Positions 1 to 9,242 of a stretch of 64,000 bases of DNA are shown piece after piece. The DNA is taken from positions 2,170,001 through 2,234,000 of the forward strand of contig OZ244783.1 of assembly GCA_965219635.1 (NCBI GenBank), given 5' to 3'. The notes beneath the pieces are model-generated. The model searched no databases, was not told where the DNA came from, and saw nothing but the letters and a program-made list of their open reading frames with translations. The position numbers and the translations under genes are program-made. The stretch's first letter is position 1. Each line of letters begins with the position of its first letter. The DNA is from JAPOXR01 sp965219635 (GTDB taxonomy: Bacteria > Pseudomonadota > Alphaproteobacteria > Rhodobacterales > Rhodobacteraceae).

Positions 1-2
1 CG

Positions 3-167
3 ATCATCGCTTACTATGAGCTGTTGCACAGCGCCCGCATCATCTCGGCAGCCCATTTCAATCCGATCGAAAGCTACACTGTAGTTGCCGTCATCTTCGT
101 GGTCGTGATCTGGCCATTGACCATGTTGGTGCGCAGGATCGAGAGGCACCTCGCGATATCGGATTAG
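3..167 (+). CDS. ABC transporter permease, C-terminal end (partial)
   Basis: This is the last 54 residues of a protein cut by the left edge of the window. The reading frame is open from base 3 and ends with TAG at 165-167. It contains one clear hydrophobic segment (VVAVIFVVVIWPLTMLVRRI), and the tail RRIERHLAISD resembles the final transmembrane helix and basic cytoplasmic end of HisM/GlnP-type polar amino-acid ABC permeases. The family assignment rests on this short tail only. It is not obviously coupled to cobQ, which begins over 300 bases later. Confidence 0.5.
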   Translation: MIAYYELLHSARIISAAHFNPIESYTVVAVIFVVVIWPLTMLVRRIERHLAISD

Positions 168-500
168 GCTTGGCTCAACAGGCAGAGGGCATTCATTTTC
201 GAGGCTGCCGGCAACAAGACGTTCCGTACCTCGCCGAGCTAACCTCTGGACAGGCTGCGTGATTGGTCCCGGCAGGATGGATTGATCGGGGCTTGCCCCG
301 GTTGCCAGCTCTCTTCCAACCCAAGTGTTCCAGACCCAGCCGATGAATTCTTCAAAAGAGAGCAGCCCGTGCCATCAAGCCATCTGCGGCCATGATCCCG
401 GACGAATGCATCCAGACCATCCAACGCAGGAAGTGCAAGTTCCGCAAATCCGATCTAAAATGAAGCCACAAAGCCCTGGGCAAGCGTGGAACGGTTCGGC
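168..500. other. intergenic region upstream of cobQ
   Basis: I see no convincing gene here. A 61-codon minus-strand frame (239-424) has no recognisable domain. I looked for a cobalamin riboswitch ahead of cobQ and did not find its conserved B12 box. Confidence 0.4.
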
Positions 501-1964
501 ATGACCAAGTCTCTTATGGTCCAGGGGACCGGCTCGAATGTCGGCAAGTCAGTACTTACGGCTGGTCTTTGCAGGGCGTTTTCCAACAGGGGACACAGAG
601 TACGGCCGTTCAAACCCCAGAACATGTCGAACAACGCCGCCGTAACCGAGGACGGGGAAATCAGCCGGGCGCAGTTCCTGCAGGCACGCGCATGCCGAAC
701 CAAGCCGACGGTCGACATGAACCCCATACTCCTGAAGCCTGAAGGCGGATCCGGTTCCCAGGTCATCGTCAGGGGCCGCAGGCTCGCAACCCTCTCCGCC
801 AAATCCTACTTTGCGCGGCGGCCCGAATTGCTCGGCGTGGCAGTCGAGAGCTACCACCGCGTGTGCAGCGACGCAGATATCGTCATTGTGGAAGGCGCTG
901 GAAGCCTTGCGGAAGTCAACCTGCGGGACGGCGATATCGCCAATATGGGCTTCGCAAGGCAAGTTTCGATCCCTGTGGTCCTTGTGGCTGATATCGACCG
1001 GGGTGGAGTTATAGCGCAACTCGTCGGGACACAGGCAGTAATCGACCGCGGTGATGAGAAACTGGTTCGCGGCTTCATCGTCAACAAGTTCCGGGGCGAT
1101 CCAAGCCTGTTTGATCAGGGCTACGCCGCAATCGAGGCAATGACTGGCTGGAAGGGTATCGGAGTCCTTCCCTGGCTTGACGAAATCAATGCTCTACCCG
1201 CTGAGGATGTCCAGGATCTCGGCCGGATCAATCCATCGGCAAATCCGACCTCAATCGTCTGCCTGCGCCTGCCCAGAATCGCAAACTTCGATGATCTGGA
1301 TCCTCTGAGGCTTGAGCCGGGCGTCTCCGTGGGCCTACTGGAACCGGGTCAGGCATTGCCTGGAGATACCGATCTCGTGATCATTCCCGGCTCCAAGTCC
1401 ACACGTTCGGATCTGGATTTCCTGAGATCACAAGGCTGGGATATCGACCTGCTTGCCCATGTGCGCCGGGGCGGAGCCGTTCTGGGAATTTGCGGGGGCT
1501 ACCAGATGCTGGGCCGCTCAATTGATGACCCCTCAGGCGTTGAAGGCGCTGCCGGAACAACCGAGGGACTTGGCCTGCTTGATGTTGAAACTGCAATGGA
1601 GCCGGAGAAACGCGTGGCTGAAGTCCATGCATGCAATCCAGAAGGGACAATCGAATTTGCTGCCTACGAGATTCACATGGGACGAACCTGCGGCCCTGAC
1701 ACCGAGAGGCCGTTTGCATTGGTCTGCAAGGCGGGCAGCCGGCAGCCAGACGGTGCGATCTCGGCCGATGGGAGGGTATTAGGAACGTATCTGCACGGCC
1801 TCTTTGCGAATGATGCCCTGCGAAGCGCGTTTCTCAAGCGGTTGAACACGCCTGCCAGCGACCTGAACTACGAAGCGGCAGTAGATTTAGCCCTCGACAG
1901 GCTGGCCAATCACATTACGGAAAATCTGGACGTCGACTACCTGCTTGAGATCATGGAAGGTTGA
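501..1964 (+). CDS. cobQ: cobyric acid synthase
   Basis: CobQ amidates four side-chain carboxylates of adenosyl-cobyrinic a,c-diamide, using glutamine and ATP, in cytoplasmic cobalamin synthesis. The 487-residue product has the usual length. The N-terminal half is a dethiobiotin-synthetase-like ATPase with the P-loop motif GTGSNVGKS about ten residues from the start and the segment FKPQNMSNN typical of the family. The C-terminal half is a class-I glutamine amidotransferase with the nucleophile in GICGGYQMLG and the histidine motif GTYLHGLF. I prefer the ATG at 501 over an in-frame GTG at 486 because MTKSLMVQG matches the family N-terminus. No other cobalamin gene is visible next to it. Confidence 0.95.
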   Translation: MTKSLMVQGTGSNVGKSVLTAGLCRAFSNRGHRVRPFKPQNMSNNAAVTEDGEISRAQFLQARACRTKPTVDMNPILLKPEGGSGSQVIVRGRRLATLSAKSYFARRPELLGVAVESYHRVCSDADIVIVEGAGSLAEVNLRDGDIANMGFARQVSIPVVLVADIDRGGVIAQLVGTQAVIDRGDEKLVRGFIVNKFRGDPSLFDQGYAAIEAMTGWKGIGVLPWLDEINALPAEDVQDLGRINPSANPTSIVCLRLPRIANFDDLDPLRLEPGVSVGLLEPGQALPGDTDLVIIPGSKSTRSDLDFLRSQGWDIDLLAHVRRGGAVLGICGGYQMLGRSIDDPSGVEGAAGTTEGLGLLDVETAMEPEKRVAEVHACNPEGTIEFAAYEIHMGRTCGPDTERPFALVCKAGSRQPDGAISADGRVLGTYLHGLFANDALRSAFLKRLNTPASDLNYEAAVDLALDRLANHITENLDVDYLLEIMEG

Positions 1965-1984
1965 TCAGGGGCAGGATCGGTGCC

Positions 1985-3235
1985 TTACGCTACGGACCTC
2001 GCCAGAGCGCATTGCGACCAGAGGTCCAGAAGTGCACCGACCAGACGGTCCATTTCCTGTTCGGTGTGCAGTGGGGACGGTGTGATCCTAAGCCGCTCCG
2101 TCCCTTTTGGAACCGTCGGATAGTTGATTGGTTGCACGTATATCGCGTGCTCTTCCATCAGCACATCGCAGATCCACTTGCACTTGACTGGATCGTTGAC
2201 CATCACAGGCACGATATGGCCTGGATTGTGCTTGTGGGGGATGCCGACAGCATCGAGTTTTGCTCGCAGCATCTCCACATGCCGACGATGCCTCTGCCGT
2301 TCGAGAGCGCTCGACTTCAGATGCCTGACCGAAGCCAATGCGCCAGCGGTAACCGCTGGCGGCAGCGCAGTCGTGAAGATGAACCCGCTGGCGAATGACC
2401 GAATGAAATCGCACAGCGCGTCGGAACCAGCAATATAGCCACCGATGACACCATACGCCTTGCCGAGCGTCCCTTGGATCAAGTCGACCCGGCCGGCAAC
2501 TCCGTCCCGTTCGGATATTCCGCCTCCACTCTCACCATACATGCCAACGGCGTGCACTTCATCGAGATAGGTCATGGCGCCATGCCTGTTGGCGACGTCA
2601 CAGATCTCGGCGATCGGAGCAATGTCGCCATCCATGGAGTAGATCGACTCGAACACCACGATCTTTGAGGCCTCCGGTGGACAGTCAGACAACTGGCGAT
2701 CCAAATCCTCGACATCGTTGTGCCGCCAGATGCACTTCTCTGCGCGGGAGTGCCTGATGCCTTCAATCATAGATGCATGGTTGAGCGCATCCGAAAACAT
2801 GATGGCGTTCGGCAGCCTGGAACCGAGAGTTGACAAGGCCGCCCAGTTCGAAACGTAGCCGGAGGTGAACAGCAAGGCCGAGTTCTTTCCGTGAAGTTCG
2901 GCCAGTTCAGCTTCCAGTAGCTTGTGAAGGTGCGAGGTTCCGGAAATGTTGCGAGTGCCCCCTGCACCTGCGCCACACTTGTCAATCGCTTCCTTCATGG
3001 CGTCGATGATGACCTGATGCTGACCCATTCCCAGGTAGTCATTCGAACACCAGACGGTCACAGCATCCTTGCTGTTCCCGTGGTGCCGCCAGGCCAAGGG
3101 GAATTCACCGCGGAGCCGCTCAATCTCGGCAAAGATCCGGTAGTTCCCGTCCTTCTTCAGAAGGGCCAACTGCTGTTCGAATTCGTCGTCAAACCTGCCA
3201 GTCAAATGCAGCTCGCTTTCGTTCACCTGCGGCAC
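1985..3235 (-). CDS. hemA: 5-aminolevulinate synthase
   Basis: This PLP enzyme condenses glycine and succinyl-CoA to 5-aminolevulinate, the first step of the C4 (Shemin) haem pathway of alphaproteobacteria. The 416 residues match the alpha-oxoamine synthase family: the substrate region NDYLGMGQH near residue 65, GAGAGGTRNISGT near 88-100, the cofactor aspartate in YLDEVHAVGMYG near 225, and the PLP lysine at about residue 259 in GTLGKAYG. The start is uncertain: the assigned codon is GTG without a strong Shine-Dalgarno site, and no in-frame ATG lies between it and the upstream stop. A ThDP- or CoA-family paralogue (KBL, BioF) is less likely given the ALAS-type N-terminus NYRIFAEIER. Confidence 0.93.
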   Translation of the reverse strand: MPQVNESELHLTGRFDDEFEQQLALLKKDGNYRIFAEIERLRGEFPLAWRHHGNSKDAVTVWCSNDYLGMGQHQVIIDAMKEAIDKCGAGAGGTRNISGTSHLHKLLEAELAELHGKNSALLFTSGYVSNWAALSTLGSRLPNAIMFSDALNHASMIEGIRHSRAEKCIWRHNDVEDLDRQLSDCPPEASKIVVFESIYSMDGDIAPIAEICDVANRHGAMTYLDEVHAVGMYGESGGGISERDGVAGRVDLIQGTLGKAYGVIGGYIAGSDALCDFIRSFASGFIFTTALPPAVTAGALASVRHLKSSALERQRHRRHVEMLRAKLDAVGIPHKHNPGHIVPVMVNDPVKCKWICDVLMEEHAIYVQPINYPTVPKGTERLRITPSPLHTEQEMDRLVGALLDLWSQCALARSVA

Positions 3236-3516
3236 GGGGACACGCTTTTGCCCAATTCGCCGGATGTCATTGAGCCTCGCCGATTAGCAGGTTTGATCGG
3301 CATGTGCACCAGCAGAATGCAGAGCGGTTAGCATTTTCTTTCGGGACAGGTCCGCCTGCCTGCAAAGGCCGCTGGCACACCCGGCCGGAACTGATTTCCG
3401 GTCGCCCGGTATTGGCTCTAACTGCGGCAGGGCTACGAATTCTGCGCGCCACGCAATGGTTGTCTGTTTAGTTAATAGTTGGTAGCGCGGACGCAGAGAC
3501 AATTGAGGAGGCAGAA

Positions 3517-4398
3517 TTGAATACCGGCAACCAGACCATCTTGCGCCCTAGCAAGACCGCAGATGTCGCAGCAGCGGCACGTGCCTATCATCGCCTCCAG
3601 TCTTCTCAACCCGTGTTCGACGACCCACTTGCCATCGACTTCTGCGGCGGATTCTGGAGAACGATCATCCGCAGCAAGGTCCTGACGCGTATCGTCATTG
3701 AGACCTGGCTGCGCCCACTGCTGCCCGTGGCAATCATCACTATCGCCCGGGCCCGTTTTGGCGAAGATCACCTCGAGGCCGAAGTAGCGAAGGGCCTGAA
3801 GCAGTATGTCATCGTCGGCGCCGGTCACGACACGCTCGCCCTGCGCCGGCCCGAATTGCTTAAGGATCTGAAGGTCTATGAAGTTGACCAACCGGCCACA
3901 CAGGCGGTCAAGAAGGAACGCATCAGGAAGGCGGGCTTGGCCGCGCCTGAGGGTCTAGTGTTTGTTGCAGCCGATCTGGGCCAGGTCGATCTTTTTGATG
4001 CGCTGGTTGAAGCCGGATACAACATGGCTGAACGGGCGCTGTTTTCCTGGTTTGGCGTGACCTACTACCTGTCACGCGAAACAGTGCACGGCATGCTCAA
4101 CAGGATCGCCAGCGCTGCGGCGCCGGGAAGCGCTGTCATGTTCGACTATCAGACAGATCCCTCGTGGACACCTGAGGAGCACAAGGCAATGCATGAGGGC
4201 TCCAAGAAGTTTGTCGCCCGGCGCGGCGAGCCCTGGGTGTCCAGTTTCAATCCCGACAATCTTGAGGAGTTTGTCAAGGAATGCGGATACAGCGCAGTTG
4301 AACACCTATTGCCGCCAGAGATCCGGCAACTCTATTTCGGTGAGAATCCAGAACAAGTCTTCCCCGGATTTCTTGCCCTTTGCCGGGCGGACAACTGA
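3517..4398 (+). CDS. class I SAM-dependent methyltransferase, LCM/TIGR00027-like
   Basis: The 293-residue protein resembles bacterial leucine-carboxyl-methyltransferase-like (PPM1) enzymes. The N-terminus carries the ASRTADVAAAAR-like segment seen here as SKTADVAAAARAYHRL, the SAM-binding motif I is VIVGAGHDTLAL near residue 98, and the acidic residue that contacts the ribose lies in YEVDQPATQ. ALFSWFGVTYYLSRE fits the post-motif II region. Translation seems to begin at TTG 3517, nine bases after a strong GAGGAGG site; no ATG is available nearby. The substrate is unknown, although such enzymes often act on small carboxylates or polyketides. It is divergent from hemA. Confidence 0.8.
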   Translation: MNTGNQTILRPSKTADVAAAARAYHRLQSSQPVFDDPLAIDFCGGFWRTIIRSKVLTRIVIETWLRPLLPVAIITIARARFGEDHLEAEVAKGLKQYVIVGAGHDTLALRRPELLKDLKVYEVDQPATQAVKKERIRKAGLAAPEGLVFVAADLGQVDLFDALVEAGYNMAERALFSWFGVTYYLSRETVHGMLNRIASAAAPGSAVMFDYQTDPSWTPEEHKAMHEGSKKFVARRGEPWVSSFNPDNLEEFVKECGYSAVEHLLPPEIRQLYFGENPEQVFPGFLALCRADN

Positions 4399-4501
4399 CA
4401 GGCGCTTCCATCGATTTCCCGCAATCCTGACAGCGTGCGATGTGCTGATTGATTGCTGACAAAGGGGCAGACTCGACCGAGCCAGAGTTTGCGGGATCCC
4501 G

Positions 4502-5416
4502 TCAGGGCGACTGTGCGCCGCGGCGATTCAGAACCAGCGAATACAGTGAAGTGAAGCCTGTCATGAAAAGGACATGACGGGCGCGTCCACCAAAGCACAG
4601 GTTCGATACGATTTCCGGAACCAGAACCTTGCCGAGCAATTCACCTTCCGGAGAGATGCAGTGAACGCCGTCACCGGCCGATGACCAGACATTGCCGTCC
4701 GTGTCGAGCCGAATGCCATCGGAAACACCGCAATCGACCTGGTAGAATTCCCGGCTGTTGCGCAGTGATCGGCCATCGGCAACATCGAACACCCGGATGT
4801 GACGGATCGCATCCCGGTCGTGAACTGATCCGGTGTCGGAAACATAAAGACGAGACTCGTCAGGGCTGAACGCAATGCCATTGGGGCACGAAAAATCGGT
4901 TGCGACCACCCCGATGGAACCCGACGACGGATCAACCCGGTAGACATTGCATGGCAGTTCCTGCTCGGCGCGAAATCCTTCGTAGTCAGAGACTATCCCG
5001 TAGTGCGGGTCGGTGAACCAGATGGAGCCATCGGACTTGACGACCACATCATTGGGGGAGTTCAACCTCTTGCCGTCGAACTGGTCAGCTATGACGGTAA
5101 TGGAACCGTCTGTTTCTGTACGGGTCACCCTGCGTGTGCCGTGCTCGCAGGAAACCAACCTGCCCTGCCGATCACGGGTGTGGCCGTTTGAGTAGTTTGA
5201 CGGGTTGCGGAATGTGGTGAGCGTATCGTCCGGAGTCCAACGGTGGATCACGTTGTTCGGAATATCGGAGAATAGCAGGCAGTTGGCGTCACCGAACCAC
5301 ACTGGCCCCTCAACCCACTCGAAGTCGTACGCGCAGTGAGTTCTCAGCCGGGCATTCCCGATGATGAAATCGTGGAATCTGTCTGATCTAACGTCGTAAC
5401 TGGCCTCTTCGTGCAT
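4502..5416 (-). CDS. SMP-30/gluconolactonase/LRE family hydrolase
   Basis: A six-bladed beta-propeller lactonase of 304 residues. The three expected metal ligands are visible: Glu in WVEGPVWFG, Asn in SCPNGIAFSPDE and Asp in VSDGIRLDTDGN; the further motif NSPNDVVVKSDGSIWFTDP is a signature of the family. Such enzymes open gluconolactone or related sugar lactones. The start is ATG 5416, eight bases from AGGTGG; an in-frame GTG four codons upstream overlaps that site. It is followed on the same strand by nothing related, and preceded by a 2-hydroxyacid dehydrogenase on the same strand with about 85 bases between them, so the two may be co-transcribed in a sugar-acid catabolic step (inference). 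Confidence 0.85.
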   Translation of the reverse strand: MHEEASYDVRSDRFHDFIIGNARLRTHCAYDFEWVEGPVWFGDANCLLFSDIPNNVIHRWTPDDTLTTFRNPSNYSNGHTRDRQGRLVSCEHGTRRVTRTETDGSITVIADQFDGKRLNSPNDVVVKSDGSIWFTDPHYGIVSDYEGFRAEQELPCNVYRVDPSSGSIGVVATDFSCPNGIAFSPDESRLYVSDTGSVHDRDAIRHIRVFDVADGRSLRNSREFYQVDCGVSDGIRLDTDGNVWSSAGDGVHCISPEGELLGKVLVPEIVSNLCFGGRARHVLFMTGFTSLYSLVLNRRGAQSP

Positions 5417-5501
5417 GTTCTCATCCACCTGAGTTGAACCTCTACTTCAAGCCTCAGCCATCAGTGCATACATGGCATCAGGCTGATGCCATCGACAGCA
5501 A

Positions 5502-6449
5502 TCAGTTCACGGGCGTCGGCACTGGCAGCCCATTGAAGTGTGCAGTTAGGTTTCTTATCATGAGTTCGCCCATTTCCCGCCGGGACTCGACTGTTCCTGA
5601 ACCGTTGTGAGGATGCATCAGAACATTCGGCAGCCGGCAAAATCGCTGATCGATATGTGGCTCGCCCTCAAACACATCAATCCCGGCACGTCCCAGTTTG
5701 CCGGACTCAAGTGAGTCAAGGAGCGCTTCCTCGTCGATGATTGCTGATCTGCTGATATTGACGAGCACCCCATCCGGCCCAAGCGCCTCGATGATCTGGC
5801 GAGAGACGAACTTGCACGTACCGGAATTCAGGGAGAGCGCCACGAAAAGAGCCTGTGACTTCGAAGCGAGTTCAACCGGGTCGGCAATCCACTCCCAATC
5901 TGACGGACAGGGTTTTGCCGCCCTGGACCAGTATTTGATGTTCATTCCGAGCACTTCCAACCGGCGCGCGATTTCGTAGCCGATCCGGCCCAGACCGACG
6001 ATACCGGCAGTCTTGCCACCAATTCTTGACAGCAACCGGTAGGGTCCTTGACGCGCCCAGTCGCCGCTCTTCACATACTCGTGCGCCGGCACGATTTCCT
6101 TTTCGGTGCCCATGAAGAGTGCAACCGCGACATCTGCGACATCGGCAGATAACACATCCGGCGTGTTGGTCACCTTGACTCCAGCCTCGGTCGCCGCCTC
6201 AACATCAATCGCATCATAACCGGCCCCGAACAACGCAATGATCTCAAGGGCTGGCAAAGCCTTGATCAATGTGCGGTCGACGACGACATGCCCCCCGTTT
6301 GCAATGCCCCGGATTCTGCTGCCCTCTCGTTCCAGAAGGCCTGCTTGGTCGGCGGTCTGGTCATACCGCAAGATGTCGAATTGCTCTTCGAGATCGGCAT
6401 TGTCCTGATCTGAAAAGGAACAAAGCTGCAGGACAGCCGGTTTTGCCAT
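5502..6449 (-). CDS. D-isomer-specific 2-hydroxyacid dehydrogenase
   Basis: NAD(P)-dependent reduction of a 2-keto acid such as glyoxylate or hydroxypyruvate. The product is 315 residues from ATG 6449, chosen because GGAGAG lies eight bases upstream and the next 64 upstream codons lack family similarity. The Rossmann motif is GLGRIGYEIARRLEVLG, and the catalytic set is Arg in NISRSAIIDEEAL, Glu in DVFEGEPHID and His in LMHPHNGSGT. The C-terminus is complete. Substrate cannot be read from the sequence; the hydroxypyruvate/glyoxylate reductase group is the nearest guess. It is encoded just upstream of the SMP-30 hydrolase. Confidence 0.88.
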   Translation of the reverse strand: MAKPAVLQLCSFSDQDNADLEEQFDILRYDQTADQAGLLEREGSRIRGIANGGHVVVDRTLIKALPALEIIALFGAGYDAIDVEAATEAGVKVTNTPDVLSADVADVAVALFMGTEKEIVPAHEYVKSGDWARQGPYRLLSRIGGKTAGIVGLGRIGYEIARRLEVLGMNIKYWSRAAKPCPSDWEWIADPVELASKSQALFVALSLNSGTCKFVSRQIIEALGPDGVLVNISRSAIIDEEALLDSLESGKLGRAGIDVFEGEPHIDQRFCRLPNVLMHPHNGSGTVESRREMGELMIRNLTAHFNGLPVPTPVN

Positions 6450-6734
6450 CGATACTCTCCAAAACTGACGGAACCAGGATGCTTTAGCCGGAAACAGGGC
6501 CAATGCACACACTGATCTGTGACCTGCTGCTTCCTTGCGGGCGGTTATCAATCTGGCAATTCGGTCTCTCATCAAGATAGCCACCGCATGACCTCCGCCG
6601 TATGCCGCCATGGCGGCAATAGAGCCCGCAAGCCCGAGCATTTACGTGGATGACACTCGCTGGTGCAATTTCAGAACCTTGAGGTCAATCCGCAGTTGTT
6701 TCAACTTGATGTCAGCCCATTTAAGAGAGTCCGC

Positions 6735-6983
6735 ATGAAGACCACCTTGACCAGGATTGGCAACTCAAGGGGTGTGATCATTCCGGACCATCTTCTGAGA
6801 CAATGCCAAATCGACAACATCGTTTTGATCAGCGTCAAAGACAGCGCGCTAGTGATCTCGAGGCCATCACAACCAAGAAGCGGCTGGGCGGATGCATTCG
6901 CAAGGACAGCCACTGGCGAACAGGAAATGCTGCTTGAAGATTTGCCGCCCAACGTCTTCGACGACGAAGAATGGGAATGGTAA
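6735..6983 (+). CDS. AbrB/MazE-type antitoxin
   Basis: An 82-residue swapped-hairpin DNA-binding protein. The N-terminus MKTTLTRIGNSRGVIIPDHL is the typical MazE beta-hairpin with the RIGNSRG core, followed by an acidic tail ending FDDEEWEW, which is the toxin-binding form of the tail. In complete operons of this type the toxin (MazF/PemK) begins within the last codons of the antitoxin. Here an ATG at 6977 overlaps the stop, but the frame closes after 20 codons (see next entry), so the antitoxin seems orphaned. The ATG at 6735 is chosen because upstream in-frame codons do not resemble the family. Confidence 0.8.
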   Translation: MKTTLTRIGNSRGVIIPDHLLRQCQIDNIVLISVKDSALVISRPSQPRSGWADAFARTATGEQEMLLEDLPPNVFDDEEWEW

Positions 6984-7039
6984 GGAGCGCTGCTGGCTAC
7001 CAGTTGTTGCTGAGCCCCACCAAGGGATCAAGGCGGTAG
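6977..7039 (+). pseudogene. possible vestige of a MazF/PemK toxin
   Basis: A 20-codon frame starts at the ATG overlapping the MazE-like stop codon, exactly where the toxin gene normally begins. Its residues YQLLLSPTKGSRR can be laid against the conserved MazF start (hydrophobic strand, then P-T-x-G-S), after which TAG closes the frame. A following stretch in another frame (VALTVVLL) could be the next toxin strand after a frameshift. The match is short, so this is a suggestion based on position plus a five-residue motif. Confidence 0.3.
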
Positions 7040-7140
7040 CACTGACAGTTGTGCTACTGCATATTTCGCGAGCAGTGCCCAAATGATTCAACACCTTGCG
7101 ATACCAGCGGCCCGCTAACGGACGAAGAAGGTAACAGCAT

Positions 7141-7456
7141 GACCAAGCTGAATGATCTCAAGGCGCGCCTTATGAAGGATCCGGATTTCAAAGAGGAATA
7201 TGAGCGTGCCAACAGACAATACGATTTTGTCGAGGCCTTGGTGCACGCCCGGGCGACGGCGCAGTTGACACAGGCGGAACTAGGCCGACGGCTCTGAACC
7301 AGTGAGTCGGCAATTGCTCGGCTTGAAGGCGGCAGTGTTTCACCGTCAATTGCGACTCTTCGACGCTACGCCGACGCAACCGGCAAGAGATTGATCATCA
7401 GACTCGTACCGGCGGACGGGCTAAGCACGCGGGAGGCTGAGCCTCCAAGCGGATAG
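7141..7456 (+). pseudogene. HigA-like HTH antitoxin gene with in-frame TGA
   Basis: From ATG 7141 the frame codes for a typical XRE/HigA-like antitoxin (LKARLMKDPDFKEEYERA, then ARATAQLTQAELGRRL). A TGA at 7295-7297 interrupts it inside the helix-turn-helix, and the same frame continues with TSESAIARLEGGSVSPSIATL and RRYADATGKRLIIRLVP to a TAG at 7454. Both halves together make a 104-residue antitoxin of normal layout, so a single nonsense change is the simplest explanation. No HigB-like partner was seen upstream. The first half could still be made as a 51-residue fragment. Confidence 0.75.
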
Positions 7457-7863
7457 ATGATCGCATTCGGTTCGTTCTCTTGTTCAAATGCAAGGACCGA
7501 GAACTTCCAATGGCCGTTGGCCGCCTGGAGCGCCTGCTGAGCGGCACGGATCAACTGCAGCATGACTGACTGGCACTTCTACGGGCCGGCGATGCACCTC
7601 CGCCTCGGCCAAACCCATCATGATGGGTCAAGGTGCAGATTTGCCACAACTCAAAAAATCAAACACCATATGCTGATTTCTGTTGATTTCGTTCCGGATT
7701 GCTGGCAACATGTTCGCTTGGCTCGCGAAATATCCTGCCGCGGGCGGGCCAATGAGCAATCGCACTCAACGGAATCCAAGCGGCAGCCAACCCCTTTGGG
7801 CGATGTTTGAATTCGCAGGCATTGCCACGGGGGTTGCGGGATAAACAACAGGAGGTTTGATGC
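7457..7863. other. intergenic region upstream of amt
   Basis: No convincing gene. A TGGCA-N7-CGC stretch at 7703-7717 loosely recalls a sigma-54 -24/-12 element, which would suit an ammonium transporter gene, but it has mismatches and lies about 150 bases from the start codon. The ribosome site AGGAGG at 7851-7856 precedes the amt start by seven bases. Confidence 0.3.
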
Positions 7864-9213
7864 ATGGGCAGCAACCTTGATGCAATCACCACGGTATTTA
7901 CGGAGTTCTATTACTGGCTGACAGTCGCACTGATGTTTCTCATCCATGTCGGCTTCTGCATGTACGAGGTCGGCGCCAGTCGCCGCCGCAATCACATGCA
8001 CACGCTACTCAAGAACTCAATGCTGATCCCGTTGGTGACGATCACGTTCTTCTTTTTCGGCTGGTGGATCTACTGGGCACTTCCCCAGTGGCCGTTCGGT
8101 TCAGGCATGGACCTCGCGACGGCCTCTGCGAATTCACCGCTTTCGGAAAGCATGGGTACCAATCTTGGAGACAGGATTACCGGCGTCTTCTGGGCGGCGT
8201 TCCTGCTGTTCTCCTGGACAGCGGCCTCGATTGTCTCGGGTTCGGTCATTGAGCGGATCAACTCCGGCGCATTCTGGATTCTGGCTGTACTGATCGGTTC
8301 AGTGGCCTGGATCATCGATGCGGCATGGGGCTGGCACTACAATGGCTGGATGGTCCAGTATCTGGGCTATCACGATGCCTACGCGTCAGGTGTCATCCAC
8401 GCAATCGCAGGCGGTTTTGCACTCGGCGTGCTCGCTGTCCTGGGTCCGAGGCTTGGCAAGTTTCGCGCCGACGGAACACCCCGGGATATCCTGCCGCATA
8501 ACCCCTGGTTCGTATGTATCGGACTGTTTCTGATCTATACGGGCTTCTGGGGCTTCTACGTTGCGTGCAATGTACCGTTGATCGATCCTGCCGGCATCGG
8601 CGGTCAAATCACCGGCGAAACCTGGACTGCGACGACGATCTACCTGACACCGACGACCCTCGGTGCAATCACCGTCAATTTCCTGATGTCGCTCTCAGGC
8701 GGAATGCTCATGGGCTACATGGTTTCCAAGGGCAATGCCTTCTGGACTTACTCGGGTGGACTTGCGGGCATCATTACGGCATCAGCCGGGAATGACCTCT
8801 ATCATCCGATCCAGGCGATGATCATCGGCGGCATTGGCACCTACCTTGCATACAAGTTGCATTTCTGGGTCGAAAACCGCTTCAAGATTGACGATGCGGT
8901 CGGAGCCGTGGCCGTTCACGGTTATGCGGGCTTCATCGGGCTGGTCATTGCCGGTTTCGTCCTCTGGGGCCACCCCGCCTCGCCATACGAAGGCTTTGCG
9001 TCGATTACACCGTGGGGCCAGTTCATTGGCGCGGTGATCATGTTCGGCGTGCTTGGCTTCCTTCCCGGATGGGTTGGCGCCAAGATCCTCTCGGCTCTCG
9101 GAATACTGAGAATACCGAAGGAAGTCGAATTGCTTGGCCTGGATTTCGCTACCTCAAGGGAAGAGGAAGCGGCATCCCAAGACGTTCGCGATGCAGAAAA
9201 GGCACTCGTCTGA
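7864..9213 (+). CDS. amt: Amt-family ammonium transporter
   Basis: An inner-membrane ammonium (or methylammonium) channel of 449 residues with about eleven predicted membrane segments. The first is within YYWLTVALMFLIHVGFCMYE. The pore histidines are visible in GVIHAIAGGFALG and AVAVHGYAGFIG. The C-terminal cytoplasmic tail is short and charged. Amt genes are a regular part of TMAO/methylamine clusters, where nitrogen released by demethylation can be retained. Start ATG 7864 follows AGGAGG. A small membrane protein gene follows after 29 bases and the pair ends at a strong terminator. No glnK is adjacent, unlike canonical amtB-glnK operons, so it is more likely a cluster-specific Amt. Confidence 0.92.
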   Translation: MGSNLDAITTVFTEFYYWLTVALMFLIHVGFCMYEVGASRRRNHMHTLLKNSMLIPLVTITFFFFGWWIYWALPQWPFGSGMDLATASANSPLSESMGTNLGDRITGVFWAAFLLFSWTAASIVSGSVIERINSGAFWILAVLIGSVAWIIDAAWGWHYNGWMVQYLGYHDAYASGVIHAIAGGFALGVLAVLGPRLGKFRADGTPRDILPHNPWFVCIGLFLIYTGFWGFYVACNVPLIDPAGIGGQITGETWTATTIYLTPTTLGAITVNFLMSLSGGMLMGYMVSKGNAFWTYSGGLAGIITASAGNDLYHPIQAMIIGGIGTYLAYKLHFWVENRFKIDDAVGAVAVHGYAGFIGLVIAGFVLWGHPASPYEGFASITPWGQFIGAVIMFGVLGFLPGWVGAKILSALGILRIPKEVELLGLDFATSREEEAASQDVRDAEKALV

Positions 9214-9242
9214 GACGGGCCTGGTAATTTGGGAGAAACACG

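Noticed and set aside
168..500. Possible cobalamin riboswitch upstream of cobQ
   Set aside because: The conserved B12 box and the receptor-loop pattern were not found.
7366..7563. 65-codon minus-strand frame over the broken HigA-like gene
   Set aside because: Overlaps the antitoxin remnant in antisense and shows no family resemblance.
7703..7717. Sigma-54-like -24/-12 element ahead of amt
   Set aside because: At least two mismatches to TGGCAC-N5-TTGC and a distance of about 150 bases to the start; kept only as a remark.
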